DNA from: Combretum micranthum
Lineage: Eukaryota > Streptophyta > Magnoliopsida > Myrtales > Combretaceae
Direction: 5' to 3'
Length of the DNA: 64,000 bases
Assembly (NCBI GenBank): GCA_024138025.1
Contig: JAMXBD010000172.1
Coordinates: 248,001-312,000 of the forward strand
The translations under genes and the position numbers were made by a program. This document shows, piece by piece, positions 34,691-46,800 of this stretch (within the stretch, counting starts at the first letter, position 1; each line of letters begins with the position of its first letter). Below the pieces are notes generated by a model. That model saw only the letters and a list, made by a program, of their open reading frames with translations. It had not been told where the DNA came from and ran no database searches.

Positions 34691-35594
34691 GTGCTTATTT
34701 ATAATGAAAGCCTATGCGGAGTTACAAAGGATTAAAGATATCCAATCTCATCATTAGTTGTCTCTAATAAATCTCATCAATAGCTTATCTCATTTGTGAT
34801 CTCTTGAGACATCCAGTAATAAAGATCTAGAGCTAAATCATATAAATAAAGTCATTTCCTCCTCATTATGGGAATTTTCAAATCATTGTAAATAATTTAG
34901 GAAATATCAATAATGAAATCACTATAGGAAAGGTCAAAATAGCAAATCAAATAAGAATGAGTGAAGGCTGACCAAGAATGATCAAAATCTTCAATCATTA
35001 CATGGATACTCTTTAAAGTTGTGTAAGTGGAGTGACTTGCACGTGTACACTTTAAAGCTATGCAAGTGGAGTGAGTTATGTGAACTAGCCTATTTAATCA
35101 GGAAAAAAAATATTGGAGTTGAGAATTTCAATCTATTTAAAAAGCAGGCTACTTGGACTACTTTAACATGAGTGTTAAAGGAGACTACTTAGACCAAATT
35201 TAGGTTAGCTCCTACTACTAAAGGAAAAAAAAAAGAATATTTAATTTTTTATTTATATTTTATTTGAAATTCAACTTTATATTAACCGATGAGTAATCAA
35301 TTACTTTAGTCACATTATTTAATATTCCGTTTTAATGTTTATTAAAATATAAAAGAGCGATAAAATGAAGGAAAAATTGAATTATTATTAGAAAACTACC
35401 ATACTTAAATGACATTATTTAACAGAAATACAATATAAATACAGTGTTAACTATATATAGAAGCTTCCAATGATTATTTACTTTCTTTTTTTTTCCTATC
35501 AATGATATATGACATTTTCTAGAACAAAAAAAAAGGAAAATATAGAGATAGATATTACATGCTATATATTGTATCTTAGTGAGTAGGGTAGTTT
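34691..35594. other. Non-coding stretch
   Basis: AT-rich, with a short local repeat near 35010-35080 (CTTTAAAG.T.TG.AAGTGGAGTGA occurs twice). No gene is recognised. Confidence 0.45.
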
Positions 35595-35999
35595 TGTAAC
35601 ATAGTAATTAGATCTAAATAATTTAAGCTATCCATTTGTGGAGACCTCTAATATATAAACGAGTTTTTCCCTCATTTGTAATCATTAGATGCATTTAAGT
35701 TCATGTCTATTTTTTGTAAAATTTCTCTCTAAATAGTGTTTTATTTGAGTGTCCGACAACTGGTTGATTTAACTTCTCAACCAATTGCTAAAGAGCCTAA
35801 GTGTTCGTATGTGACTAAGTAAGCAATATCGAAGTGAGTTTCTCAATAGAGATGAAAGAAAATGGTGTTTCCTATGTCATATCCAAGTGTGTTGCATCCT
35901 AGTGACTGTTTCCATAGCTTGCAAGTCCACCCTTTAAGAAAGATCTCATGGGGCAGAGCCTCATTTGATGATAAGGTTATTAGGTTTAACTAACTACGA

Positions 36000-36620
36000 A
36001 TAATGTGTTGGATTGAGTTGAATGGTTAAAGGAAAACTTAGAAAAGCTGGAGAAGGATCTTTTAACAAAGATGTTAATTGCCTTCAATCAAGCCACTAGA
36101 AATTTATAAACATAAAATGCTATCTTAGAAGAGATGATGTGGTCCTTGAAGATGAGCTAAAAGAGTTAAGGGTCTGGGTTTAGTAGCATTTTGAGACCTC
36201 TTATAGACCATCTTTATAGAGTAATGGTATGAGTGGAAGTTCTTAAACCGAAGAGATTTAATGGATCTAAGAATGTGAAGGAAATTGACAATCTTTTTAG
36301 AGCTTTAAACACTACTTTGATGTAATCGAAGGTATTAGTTGATGCCTTAGGATTGAGGGCAACTCTAATGTTCTCTGATGATGTGGCCACCCAATGGTGG
36401 AAAAGGCGGCTTGATGGAGCCAAGCAAAGATCTAGGACAATCAATCATAGGAGAGTTTTAGGTTTAAATTCGAGGCTCATTTCTACTTGAGTAATATGGA
36501 GAGAGAACATAGGTGAAGTTAAGGCATTTGGTGCACAGAGAGTCCATTAAAGACTACATAAAAGAATTCTTAGATTTGCTAGTGTAATCCTCAGGTTTTG
36601 GCCATATCATGAGTTAAAAG
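36000..36620 (+). pseudogene. Gypsy gag, N-terminal part
   Basis: LEKLEKDLLTKMLIAFNQA near 36045 and PKRFNGSKNVKEIDNLFRAL near 36245 match Ty3/Gypsy gag, as does FSDDVATQWWKRR near 36372. The last readable piece is DYIKEFLDLLV (36553-36585). Several stops interrupt it. Similarity ends abruptly near 36590 and resumes near 39490. Confidence 0.78.
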
Positions 36621-39488
36621 ATTTAAAAAATAAATAAAATCTAAATCTAATTTTGTATCTTGAAAAATAATAAATGTTTTGGCAATATATTAATTAATAT
36701 TTTTTAGTCATATATGTGTTGTTTTGTATACATTATAAAAGTTGTTATTTTTCATATTTTATAATTAAACATTTTCCAAAAGCACTAGAGATTTATAGTA
36801 AGCCTCCATAATGAGTTTTAAAGCATGGACATACCGTCTTTTTTCTTAAATAAATCTTCTTTCATTAAATGCTGGTATGAAAATTTCCAGTTAAACCATA
36901 CTTATTTTTTTACAAAAAAAAAAGGTAATCAAAGATTTGAAAGTTTACACAAAATTAGACGTTGTTGTTGCACTCAGAAAACCAACAAGATATTATCGAA
37001 ATCTACTTTACTACATACTCTCTCTTAACTGCACAAAATCTTTCTTCCAAACCTTTGCATTTTAGCTTGAAAAACCCTAAGACCGTGTTTGCAAGTTTCA
37101 ACCCCAGCGTTTTAGAAAGAAGAAAGTGAAGTGATTTCAAAAAGTATCATAGGTATCTTTGTTTGCCTTATTTTTAAAGATTTCAGAAAGTATCTTTATT
37201 AAATACACCAGTGCATATGCAAATTTCACCATACATGTGTGAAATATCGTTTTTAGCAGATATCATATTTTAGAAAACTAAAAAATGAACCTGGTTTGTT
37301 AAGAAACATTAAAAACTAATAAAAGCTTGTTTTGCGAGTTTGTTTAGGCTTAATGTGAAAAATATTTTCTATATGTTTATCAACAAAAACTATTTTATCT
37401 CATCTAAGCAAAGAATAACTAAACATGCAATATAATAGTAGACCTACCCTCTAAGATCCTGTGTTGGATCTAAGTTAAGGTTTAGAATATAGAGTTCCTA
37501 TTTAGATTAACGTGTTGTTGTTGTGTTTTAGGTTTTTTCTTTTTTTTTTTTTTGCTCATTTTGATGCTAGGATCTGTCATGGAGGAGTTATTAGTGTTTT
37601 GGAGTAAGTTTTGATGTTATTTTATTTGTTGTTAGTGTCGCGGCCCAATTTTCCCTCGAGGTGAATTAAGGAAGCCTTATGTAAGTGTTGAGAGGTGAGT
37701 TTTGCACACAATATCTATCGGGCCTAAAAGTTTAAGCCTTCAAATGCCTGCGAAAAACACTAAGAGTTGTCACGCCTAAATTGAAGCAAAGTACAAGATG
37801 CATAGTAGCTATTGCGGCCTAAATTGAGCCCTCGATAGATACTAAAGCTTGTTGCGACTTAAAATAAGTTTAAGTTTTGAAGCACGGTACCAATCGAAGC
37901 CTAAGGCCGAGCCCTTGATTTGTCCTGTGATGATGCTATGAATGTTTTTAACAACACACACACGACCCCTTATTTGTTAAGGTGCTACATGGTTTTCTTG
38001 AAGCAATGTACCCTGCGACTCTTCCTAAGTTGCCATCAACTCTCTATTTGCTTAGGCTTGAGCTTAACTTTATATAGTAATGTGACCCTCGACCCAACCT
38101 AAGTAGTAAGCAATAGAGAAGAACATAAGTTAAGAAGTCTTTAACGAGAATATATGATGCTTGAGATCTGATAAGAGTTCTATATTTTCTATTATGTGTT
38201 AGTGATGTATGTTTGTTGTTCTATAGGAGCTTTTAATCAAGACCCCGAGTTTCCCGAAGATGACTACGGTCTCTATGTAGAATGCACAAGTGAGTGACTT
38301 AAATTTTATCACGATGTTATGCTTGTAAAGTAGTTGCACCCATCTATGTATGAACATAACTGATTATATGGAGATGGGGATAATGTACGCTATGTGGTGC
38401 TTGGATGTGCGACAAGCTTTAATATCAAAGCGATAACAAACTTCTTGACATTGATGTGTAATAAATTACTATCCATTGTCTAAATATTGTATGATTGCTA
38501 ATAATTGGTCTAATACTTATTTGACCCTTAATCTAAAATTAACATGCATTGCACGACAGCATGCTACATTTGCATAGCACCCATGTCACGTGTTGATATT
38601 CCAATTCTATGGTAATGCCTTCTCACTCTAGGAGCGTCTAAATGAGGTTATCATAGGATGGTCGGCCCTACGGGAACTATGCAAGCATTGAAAGGCAATG
38701 CCCGTGTTAGAGTCGACTTTTAAGATATTAACACTTTGGGAGTTTTTGATGGTTCTAAGGTGGAACTAAGATTATGTTGAATATATGTATGTAATATATA
38801 TTACTTAATATATACTTATATTAAGTTTATATATATATATATTTATACTAAGTAAGTTTTGGAAAAGCTTATTCTTCCTTAGTTCTCAATCTTTCCTGGG
38901 CATCTACTTAACATTGGTCTCTTCAACCCATAAGGAAGGGCGTAAATCCCATTGGTTTGAATTCTAATCATCCAAAATGTGCATTATATATGGTTATGTG
39001 TGGCATTGCAAATGATTATAAATAAAACCTATTTGGAATTTGTTTGAAATGGTGTTTGATTTTGTTATCTCACTAAGCTATGTGTGCTCACACTCCTATA
39101 TATTTCATATGCTTTCAGGATCTCTAGAGTGGATCCAAGCTTATGGTAAGCGACTGTAGTAAATCTCGAGAGGAAAGTCTAAGGCTCAAGCGAAAGTTGG
39201 AGATAGATCTTTTATATAGAATCCTTGATGTTTGTATCTTGTAAGTTGTAAGTTTGTTAGGAGTTGATCCTAAGTTATCTGTAAAGAAGTTGTTGTTGTA
39301 AAGATCTTTTATGTATGTGAAATTTCTTATCTTGACAAGCTCAAGATCTTGTTATATTTGTCCACGCCACATGCGCATGTTAGTTGTACAGTACTTATGT
39401 AACTTCCTAGAGGCCTTAGTTGGTTACATGACTTATCATTACTACTAAGGTATCTTGTGGAGGTGTGACAATCGGTAAATATTTCCAA
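36590..39488. mobile_element. Insertion of about 2.9 kb within the Gypsy gag
   Basis: The gag sequence stops after KEFLDLLV (36585) and continues at ISNMHDKDTNFSF (about 39492), exactly where the next family block is expected. The material between is therefore foreign to gag. The left 1 kb is AT-rich and unrecognised, and the rest is the LTR-like block at 37636-39470. Short GTAAT/GTAAA sequences at the two edges could be a degenerate target duplication. Confidence 0.65.
37636..39470 (+). repeat. LTR-like block (possible solo LTR, about 1.8 kb)
   Basis: Starts TGTCGCGGCCC and ends GGTGTGACA, so its tips are inverted (TGTC/GACA), as in many Gypsy LTRs. It is less AT-rich than its neighbours. 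It contains motifs such as GAAGGGCGTAAATCC and TTATCTCACTAAGCT that recur around the 8.4-kb retrotransposon. The five bases on either side (GTTAG and ATCGG) do not match, so a clean solo-LTR insertion is not shown. Confidence 0.5.
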
Positions 39489-39489
39489 C

Positions 39490-40690
39490 ATGCATGATAA
39501 AGATACTAATTTTTCCTTTTGTGATGGTTTATAAGGATGTGCCTAAATAAAGCTGGAGAGGTATGGAGTGCAAACCTTAGCCTAAGTCATAGCAATTATA
39601 GAGGCTTTGATAGAGCGATGAAGGATACCCAAAAAAATGGTAGGAAAGCCCAAAAAGATTTAAATTCAAACCCTAACATGAATAATAGAAACCCAAACTC
39701 TCATGGATGAGAATGAGTTACTTAAGAGAGTCATCTTACTTTATTTATGTTGGAGCATATATGGTTAAAAATTGTACAACTCAAGATTGATTAACAACCT
39801 TAGTTGCAACAAAAGAAGACAAAAAATATACCCAAGTCAACCACAAGCTTAGAGTTTTGAAGCTATTGGGCTCAATGCATGGTAACCTCACTAGAAGTCC
39901 TAAACCAAATGTATGTTACAATGATTGTTGTTGGCTGATAAATGAATGCATTAATGGATGCTAAGGTGATCGATCTTTTTATGTCTAAGGAATTGATCGA
40001 AAAGTTAAGTCTCAAGGTTCATAAGGACAAAGGGAAAATAAAAAATCTTATTATAGATGAAGTCCCCATGTTGAGGTAATTCAAGATGTTAACTTTTAGG
40101 TGCATCGGTGAGGAAGAAAGGTAATATTGAAAGTAATTCCCTTTGATGACTACGAACTAGTTTGTAACTAGCATGGACTTCTTTGATTGTGTGAGTTCCT
40201 ATATTTTCTTATTAGCAAATTGTATTATGATCATTCCATATAGCCATAATTATGGATAAGATTGCAAGTTTTTGTGTTTAATATAGGTTGCTGAAGGGAT
40301 GAAGTTGAAGAAATCTACAACCCAAACATCGAAGAAAGCAAACCAATATGCAAGCAAGGTACCCAAGGCGAAGAAAAAGGTTAAGTAGAGGGGACCGAGG
40401 AGATTTCCTAACTTAATTCGCTTATAGAAGAGGTGGTCAATGAAGATGAAGAATCTAAGGGGGAAGCTAGTATTTCATACCAAGGAGTAGAGGAGTTAAA
40501 TCTTGAAGAAAAACTAAAGATGATAAAAAAAAAGAAGCTTAGCCCAAAATCCACACGACTAGTTTGTATTGAAGCAACAAAGTTAAATGAAGAAATACTG
40601 GATAGAGTTCTTTCTCTGAGCCTACTTTCCTCTTTTGTACTTGTGCATAGAGGTCAATCGTGTGTGAAGCCTATAACTAAAGCCTAATTC
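39490..40690 (+). pseudogene. Gypsy gag C-terminus, protease and linker
   Basis: Resumes gag with DKDTNFSFCDGL and (after stops) ERYGVQTLA. The protease follows: MNALMDAKVIDLFMSKELIE near 39948 corresponds to the active-site region, where the expected D-S/T-G is read D-A-K, so catalysis is lost. LSLKV and FDDYELV are later protease blocks. An open segment at 40433-40687 (Lys/Glu-rich) occupies the protease-RT linker position. No RT follows. Confidence 0.7.
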
Positions 40691-41023
40691 AATTCTAATA
40701 AAATTTTGGAATGATATGGATACATTAACCTTAGTAGGTATGAGTAATTAAGCTAGGTTAAGAAGGCTTGTACCATGACCATTAAAAAGACATAGTTTAC
40801 GTTATCCATTTATAGAGGCCTCTTATAGATACAGAGGTTCTTCCTTCATTTGTAATCATCTTATACATTTGAATTTATATTTATTTCTTATAGAATTTCT
40901 CCTTACTTTTTTTTAATCTCTAATTAGTGTGGTATTTAAGTGCTTAGCACAAAGGCCGACTGAACCTCTCAATAGGGTTGCTTAAGAAGCCCATATGTGA
41001 CACATGTGACTTGTAAGTAATCA

Positions 41024-42816
41024 ATCATATGTAGTAACCTCACTATACAATCTTAAAGGTATTCAATGAGATACTTAATTCTTTTTATAACCAAAGATAG
41101 ATAAAAGAATCTAAAATCACTATTTCTTGATAAATCCTTTCATCTTTCCCACATAACCCTTATAAGCCCTAGCATACCATGCCCCCTAAACTACTATTTA
41201 TAGCCTTAACCTCAATTCAGTATATACCTATATATTAGATCATGAATGACTACCATGGACTAATAAAAGCATAATATACTATGAACAAATACAAACCACG
41301 ATAAACAAATCCACCAAAATCTCAAGTTGCTTCTAGTGAAATGACCTTTAGTTTATATGGCTCCATCATGGCCTACATTAGTTTAACTTTTTTCATACCT
41401 GAAGTTTGATTTGATAATTTTGATACATGAACAAACTTTTTATGTACTTTTTTCATACCTTATTTTCACTTCCTTTAGGTATGAAAGAAGTCAACGAAAA
41501 CTTTATTTAGATACTAAAATTGTCAAAACCAAACTTTACGTGTGAAAAAAAGTCAACAAAAACTTTATTCAAGTACTAAGTTATTCAAAACCAAACTATA
41601 GGTACCTAATTATTCTTTTTGCGAGAGTTCAAGTACTATTTTCATTATTAACAAAAAAAAAAAATGATGATGATAAGAAGTAGAAAATTAAAAATAAAAG
41701 AAGAAATTGCAAGATTACTTTAAAGAGTAATAATACCCAGTGGCACAAGGGGAATAGAACTCATTCATGAGGATGTATGGTATTTTTAATTTGATAAGTG
41801 GATAAAGTCTTATTTGTTTCAAGTCAAATGCTTTTCTTACATTGAAATAACACTTTGAGTAGAATATATATATATATATATATATATATGATTTTTTTAT
41901 AGAGAACATAAGTTTCACTAAATAGAAGATCTACTCTTCAAAAAGGAAAGTCACCATCTAAATTAGTCTCTGCAAATATGCTAACTCTAGGAATATGATA
42001 TTTATTTGATTTTTTATCATAATTAACTAATAAATTATATTTTAAACATGAAAATAATTTAATGGATAAAAAAATGAAAGCTGATTAAAAATATTATAAA
42101 TATCTACTAATAGTTTGTAAATAAATATTATAAAATGATTTAAATTTTATACTTTTATTTATAAATAACATGTTTGGCATGATGCATTTATATCGTAACT
42201 TGCTAATAATAAATTATTTATATATGATAATGTTCTACATAATATTAGTAGGTTAAATGCCAAAATATTTTCGTAACATACATTTGTAAAAGCACCCAAA
42301 TGCATGAAAACATATTATTTTTAGGAAAACAAATCTAGATAAAACACTTTCCCAATTTTAAAAAAAAAAGAATTAGAGGATTGAATGCTTCTATTGGTTG
42401 GTTTGCATTGGAGGAAGGACATACATGTTAAAATCAATTGTGAGGAGCTTTTACGTTGCAACATAGGATGGTTGGTGTAGCAATGAGTATTAGGGATTAG
42501 AGAGGAAGATGCTTACGTGGCATTATAAAGAAGATTCCAGCAGCATCGCTCTTAGAGGTATTGAACTTATGTGTTTAATGTGAATTTTAATGAGATAATT
42601 AGTTATACAATTAACTATTCAATTGTGTTAAACTATACTTAATTAATCAAACAACTTGGATGAACAACATGCTATAATATATATGTGTGTGTGTGTGTGT
42701 TTTGTGTATGTGTATGTGTTGTTCTCTAGAGATTGTGCAAGACTAGTAGATACAAATTCTTGAGCACAACCTTGGTAACGGGTTTCATTGAAGGCTTAAC
42801 AAGTCCATTCATTAGG
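41024..42816. other. Non-coding; small repeats
   Basis: A 62-bp direct duplication lies at 41490-41605 (GTCAACGAAAACTTTATT and GTCAACAAAAACTTTATT, 62 bases apart). A (TA)n run is at 41863-41889 and a (TG)n run at 42684-42700. No gene is recognised. Confidence 0.6.
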
Positions 42817-42980
42817 GCACGATAAGCTCAAATCTTAGGCTTGACAGGTTTAAAGAAGCATAGCCTTGGTCGAGGGATAATTGCAAGGTGCGACAAGTTC
42901 AAATCTCAAGCTCGAAGAATTCAAATACACACAAACTTGATCGAGCGTCAAATTTAAGGTGCGACAAGTTTAAAGCATGA
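42817..42980 (+). repeat. 71-bp tandem repeat, about 2.3 units
   Basis: Blocks of the form G.GCGA.AAG.TCAAATCT and CTTGGTCGAG/CTTGATCGAG recur with a spacing of 71 bases (starts at 42817, 42888 and 42959). The third unit is partial. Confidence 0.8.
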
Positions 42981-43388
42981 AAGTTTTAAAAAAACGAGCC
43001 GATGTGGCATGAAAGAGCCATTACGTACATTTAATACTTGATGATTAAAATGTTATCTCTGAGGACATTTAAATGTTTGAAATATACAAATACTCTTTTC
43101 TTGAGAGATTTAAGGGCAGTGCTGAGCTGAAAAAGAAGTGATTAGTGTTAGAAATAATACACAAAGGAATACTTAAGAGGAGGGTTAAATTAAGTATTAC
43201 AATTTTTTCTGTTTTTTCAAACCATATTACTTAACTAAGATAAGACAAGAGTTAATTAAAACAAACAAATGCAGCAGAATAAGCTAATTAAAACTGTTTA
43301 ATAAATAAGCAGAGATAACGAAACTCATAGAGAGAGAAAGACAAGCATTTAATGTGGAGTTTGACCCACTGCCTACCCTCCACGGTGT

Positions 43389-43690
43389 AAATGCCTCAAA
43401 TAGGACTTTTATCACTATATTGATTATTCCAAAATCGATACACCTCTTAAATGAGGAATTACAACAATGTCTATCACAATAGGACTTTTACAATTGCCTT
43501 TCACAAAAGACCTCTACTTAATAAATCAAGTGTTGTGCTGGTAACACACGACTATACTTCAAATGCCTCCCATTGAGAACTTCTATTTGCGTTTAATGAA
43601 GGACTTCTCTTTGCCTCTACGAGGACTTTTCTCAATGCCTCACACGAAGACTTTTTTTACAAATGCCTCCTTTGAGGACTTTTTACAAAT
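43389..43690 (+). repeat. Interspersed TGCCTC...GAGGACTTT motif, at least five copies
   Basis: Copies start at about 43391, 43566, 43614, 43639 and 43665. In the best ones CCTC pairs with GAGG around a 4-base loop, so each is a tiny hairpin. Spacing is irregular. Confidence 0.7.
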
Positions 43691-44339
43691 AGCTTCTATA
43701 CTTGAGCAGATTTACAACAGAAAAAAACTTTAGGAATTTTACAAATTCCTTTTACAAACTAAGCTCCTTAAATGAGTAGATAATCAACTTTTATAAATTT
43801 TAAACAGTGCTAAAAAAACTCTTGTTTAGAATGTATCAGCAAATTTTGAAATAGAGCACTAATTGTTCTATTAAAAAAAATTTCAAATCAAAGAGAACGA
43901 GAACAAAAACACAAATAAAAAAAATTTTACAGAACGTTGTTTTTGTTTTTACTTTGCGTTTTAAAAATTCTAGAATTTCTTATTTTTTTTAAAGAGATGA
44001 GGAAAATTCTATTTATAGCTCTCGAAAAAAATTTACCCGTTATCAAAAAGTTTATGATAATCCATTCTTGCGTTTAATGAACTTAACGTTTTAAAAACGT
44101 TTAAAAGTCAAAAGCAGAAAAGAGAAAAAAGCATTAAATGTGTCTGACACATGTATTAAATGCATTCCAACAGCTCTTTTCTTTCTAAAGTTGAGGGCTA
44201 AATTTCTAAAGTTGAGGTCTGAGGTCGAGGCTTAAACTTCAGTCCTCGACTTTATAAACTTTACCCAAAGGCAAACTTTTTAAATTCGAGGGTAAAATTA
44301 TGAAGTCGAGACCTGAGGTTGAGGCTAAAAACTTCAACC

Positions 44340-44470
44340 CTTAACTTTATAAATTTTGCCCAAAATTCCAACCCTTGACTTCATGATTTTGCCCAAAATT
44401 TCAGCTCTTGACTTTACGATTTTGCCCAAAGCTTTAGCTCTTGACTTCACGATTTTTGCCCAAAACTCCA
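44340..44470 (-). repeat. 33-bp minisatellite, about four units
   Basis: The block TTTTGCCCAAA recurs at 44355, 44388, 44421 and 44455 (period 33, 33, 34). The units keep an 11-residue repeat open on the minus strand (AKIVKSRAKALGK-like), which is a by-product of the repeat. The preceding 150 bases hold diverged GAGGTCGAGGC/CCTCGACTTTA copies in both orientations. Confidence 0.85.
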
Positions 44471-45195
44471 GTCTTTTGTCTTCATTTGATGAATAGTCAT
44501 CCACCTTTCTTCTACTGGGCTCGATAGCTTTATCTTGATTTTTCTTCAACTTTTTACTCTGTTAAAATTTAAACAACAATAGAACAAATACAAAGCATAT
44601 ATATATAAATATTTTAAGTATTGAACAATTAATGATATTTAAATAATTAAATGTGTAATAATTATTCTCATCAAAATCATTCATGAACATAAAGTTCAAC
44701 AATTAAAAGCCTTTATTTGTGAACAAACAAATAAGAAAATTCTCTTATTGTTTTTGTACTCTTGTTTATAAATTTGCAAAATTTGCAAAGAGAGAGAAAA
44801 TCAATTTAGTGATATGTTCTTGTATTTATTATCTATAAGAGATCATCTCGAGAGAGAAGGAAATTTTTTATTTCTTAAGTGTTGTAAACCGGTGTTCTAC
44901 TCTATTTGGGTGTGTGTGATTGAAATTAATAAAGTGTGTGAAGTCTTTTGATTGGAGGCGATTGTGGGATTGTTGAGAGTAGAAAGTAGGCCAAACTCTA
45001 TGTAAAATCTGGGTTTAATTCTTCTTTCTTTATTTCTTTAATATTATTTTCTATACTCTATTATTGCCATATCCGCTGTTTTTGAGGCCTGATTTAATCT
45101 TTTGCACAAAAATTTATTGTTTGAGCATTTTAGGTCAAATACTCAATTCATACCCCCTCCCCTCTTGAGTATTTTCTCGTGTGTTTTTAGGAGGT

Positions 45196-45688
45196 GGAGA
45201 TTAAAGCAATCTATTATGGACTTAAATTAGTCTTTTAGCTTAACTTTTGTAACTTTATTCTTGAAACTCCTAAAATTCATATAAATGGATCGCTAACGTC
45301 GTGATGATCTTACTATGGAGGAAATTATGTTTTGTATGGAGTTTATTTTGACTCATTTGATGGCAAAGTGAAGTGGATAATTAGGAAGCGAGTGGTCTAG
45401 CTTAGGATCTTGCTGTTGCAGTTTTGAAGAGAGCTAAGGACTATTATTTCTCCAATTTTTCAAAAAATCTTGTGTTTTCTTTTGGAATATTCTATTAAAG
45501 AACTTGGTAGTACTTTGATGATCTAACGTGAGGATCAAATTTTGGATGATGTGTTTTGGCCTTTATGATCGTGTATTAAATTCTTTGTTTTGAACTACTT
45601 GTACTAGTTTTTATGTGTGTGTGGTCAATTTAATATTTCCTCGGGGCAGGGAGGGAGAGGGGAGAGAGGGAGGGGTTGGAAGGTGCAC
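45196..45688. other. Non-coding stretch
   Basis: No gene recognised. A G/A-rich patch (GGGAGGGAGAGGGGAGAGAG-like) lies at 45644-45675. Confidence 0.4.
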
Positions 45689-46022
45689 GATGCCAAATTT
45701 ACTACTTGAGCTTTCACAAGAATTTAATTTAATATGTGAACTTTGAAATGGTATTAATCAAACTTTTCTTGACTATTTGTATTACATCACTAATACTCTT
45801 TGCTCTATTTTAAGATGAGAAAAAACCAACCTATTAGTGTTGGATGTGTTAGGAGAAGTGGTAAAAATTTGATAATATATTGCCTCTTCCACGACATAAA
45901 ATTAAAAAAAAAAAGGTGTTAAAAAGCTAGTAAAAATTGCTATATTATTAAATTGATCAATTCAAAGTTTAAGTATCAAATTGAATTGTTATGTATAGTT
46001 CGTGTATCGAATATGATATCAT
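45689..46022. mobile_element. MITE-like element, copy A
   Basis: Left end TGCCAAATTTACTACTTGAG. The right end reverse-complemented gives GATATCATATTCGATACACG, and further in AATTTGATACTTAAACTTTG. Both ends carry inverted AAATT...TGAACTTT-type blocks. It shares layout and several internal blocks with 47729-48063, so the two belong to one family. Confidence 0.55.
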
Positions 46023-46124
46023 ATTATTAAACAAACGGTGTTAAAATACAATGCATGTTCTAGATTCCTTCCGGTGAGAATTTTCTTACCTTTTTATTGA
46101 TAAAATGAAGTGAACACAAAACTA

Positions 46125-46800
46125 GTGTGATTAAAGCCGTGCCTATGGGCTTTGGCCTAAGGTCGGCCCGTTTAACTAGTTTTTAAAATAGGTTAGGATC
46201 AACATTTTTCAGACTATTTAAAAGTGGGCCAATTTTCCTTAACTCGTTTAACTCTCGGGTCAAAGTGAGCTGGCCCGCAAGTTAACTGGATTGACTCACT
46301 AGCTCAATTGTATAAAAAAATAAAATAAAAATTGTTGGAGAAGTAGCTATAATGTAGCATTGTTACAAGGATTTTTATACTTGGGTTTAAATTTTTATAT
46401 TAATTATAATATAGAATGATAAATTGATGCATGTCCATCATAACATTATTTTAAATATATATTTATTGTTTAAAAAAATATAATATTTAATAAATTATTT
46501 AAAAAACTTATTCTTGCATAAGTAATTAAAATGATAATAAAATTAATCATTAAATATATATAAAACACTATAAAATTTCATATTTTTATTATCTATATTT
46601 TGTTCAATTAGCATTGATAGGTTAAATGGTCAATAAGTGGGTTGATTGGTTTCACCTACTGGTTAAAGTGAATTGGATTAGGATTAAAAAATTTTGATTT
46701 ATTTTTAAAATATATAAATTTTTTTAACTCATTTAACCTGCAGGTCCACTCATATTAAACTAGATGGACATGTTTAACTCGCTTGATTCTAAATATGATA
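46125..46800. mobile_element. Possible non-autonomous DNA transposon with GTTTAA/GGCCCG-type subterminal motifs
   Basis: The left 200 bases contain GGCCCGTTTAACT, CTCGTTTAACTCTCGGGTC and GGCCCGCAAGTTAACT. The right 200 contain inverted relatives (GATAGGTTAAATGG, TTTAACCTGCAGGTCC, TTTAACTCGCTTG). Clustered, oppositely oriented subterminal motifs of this sort are typical of plant hAT-like elements. I cannot define exact ends or a target duplication. Confidence 0.35.

Larger units (their letters stand above)
35595..41023 (+). mobile_element. Ty3/Gypsy relic with short LTRs, gag and protease, split by a nested insertion
   Basis: Two short similar segments, 35595-35825 and 40769-41023, share TATCCATTT.T.GAG, TTCATTTGTAATCAT and CCTAAGTG/CCCATATGTGAC-type blocks in order and start TG and end CA. 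Between them lie a gag on the plus strand (about 36000-36620 and 39490-39720) and a protease region (about 39900-40250). No RT, RNase H or integrase was found. The LTRs are strongly diverged and no matching target duplication is visible, so this is an old, partly deleted copy. Gag wording (PKRFNGSKNVKEIDN, ATQWW) suggests a chromovirus-like Gypsy element. The lineage is inferred. Confidence 0.7.
43150..45195. mobile_element. ~2 kb non-coding element whose inverted ends each form a hairpin
   Basis: The left end (ATACACAAAGGAATACTTAA then GAGG) and the reverse complement of the right end (ACACGAGAAAATACTCAA then GAGG) align over about 40 bp, so the element has terminal inverted repeats. Each terminus is also self-complementary. 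On the left, AATACTTAA (43168-43176) pairs with TTAAGTATT (43190-43198). On the right, AATACTCAA (45138-45146) pairs with TTGAGTATT (45165-45173). The interior holds GCCTC...GAGGAC repeats, a 33-bp minisatellite and no open frame of note. From memory, plant genomes contain abundant repeats with GAGGGGGGTGAATT-type ends of this kind. Whether they are DNA transposons or retrotransposon derivatives I cannot decide. Confidence 0.6.

Noticed and set aside
35595..41023. Calling a perfect target duplication for the Gypsy relic
   Set aside because: Flanking five-mers AGTTT and ATCAT do not match, so none is claimed.
44334..44549. Lys-rich 11-residue repeat frame on the minus strand
   Set aside because: It is a by-product of the 33-bp minisatellite in a non-coding element.
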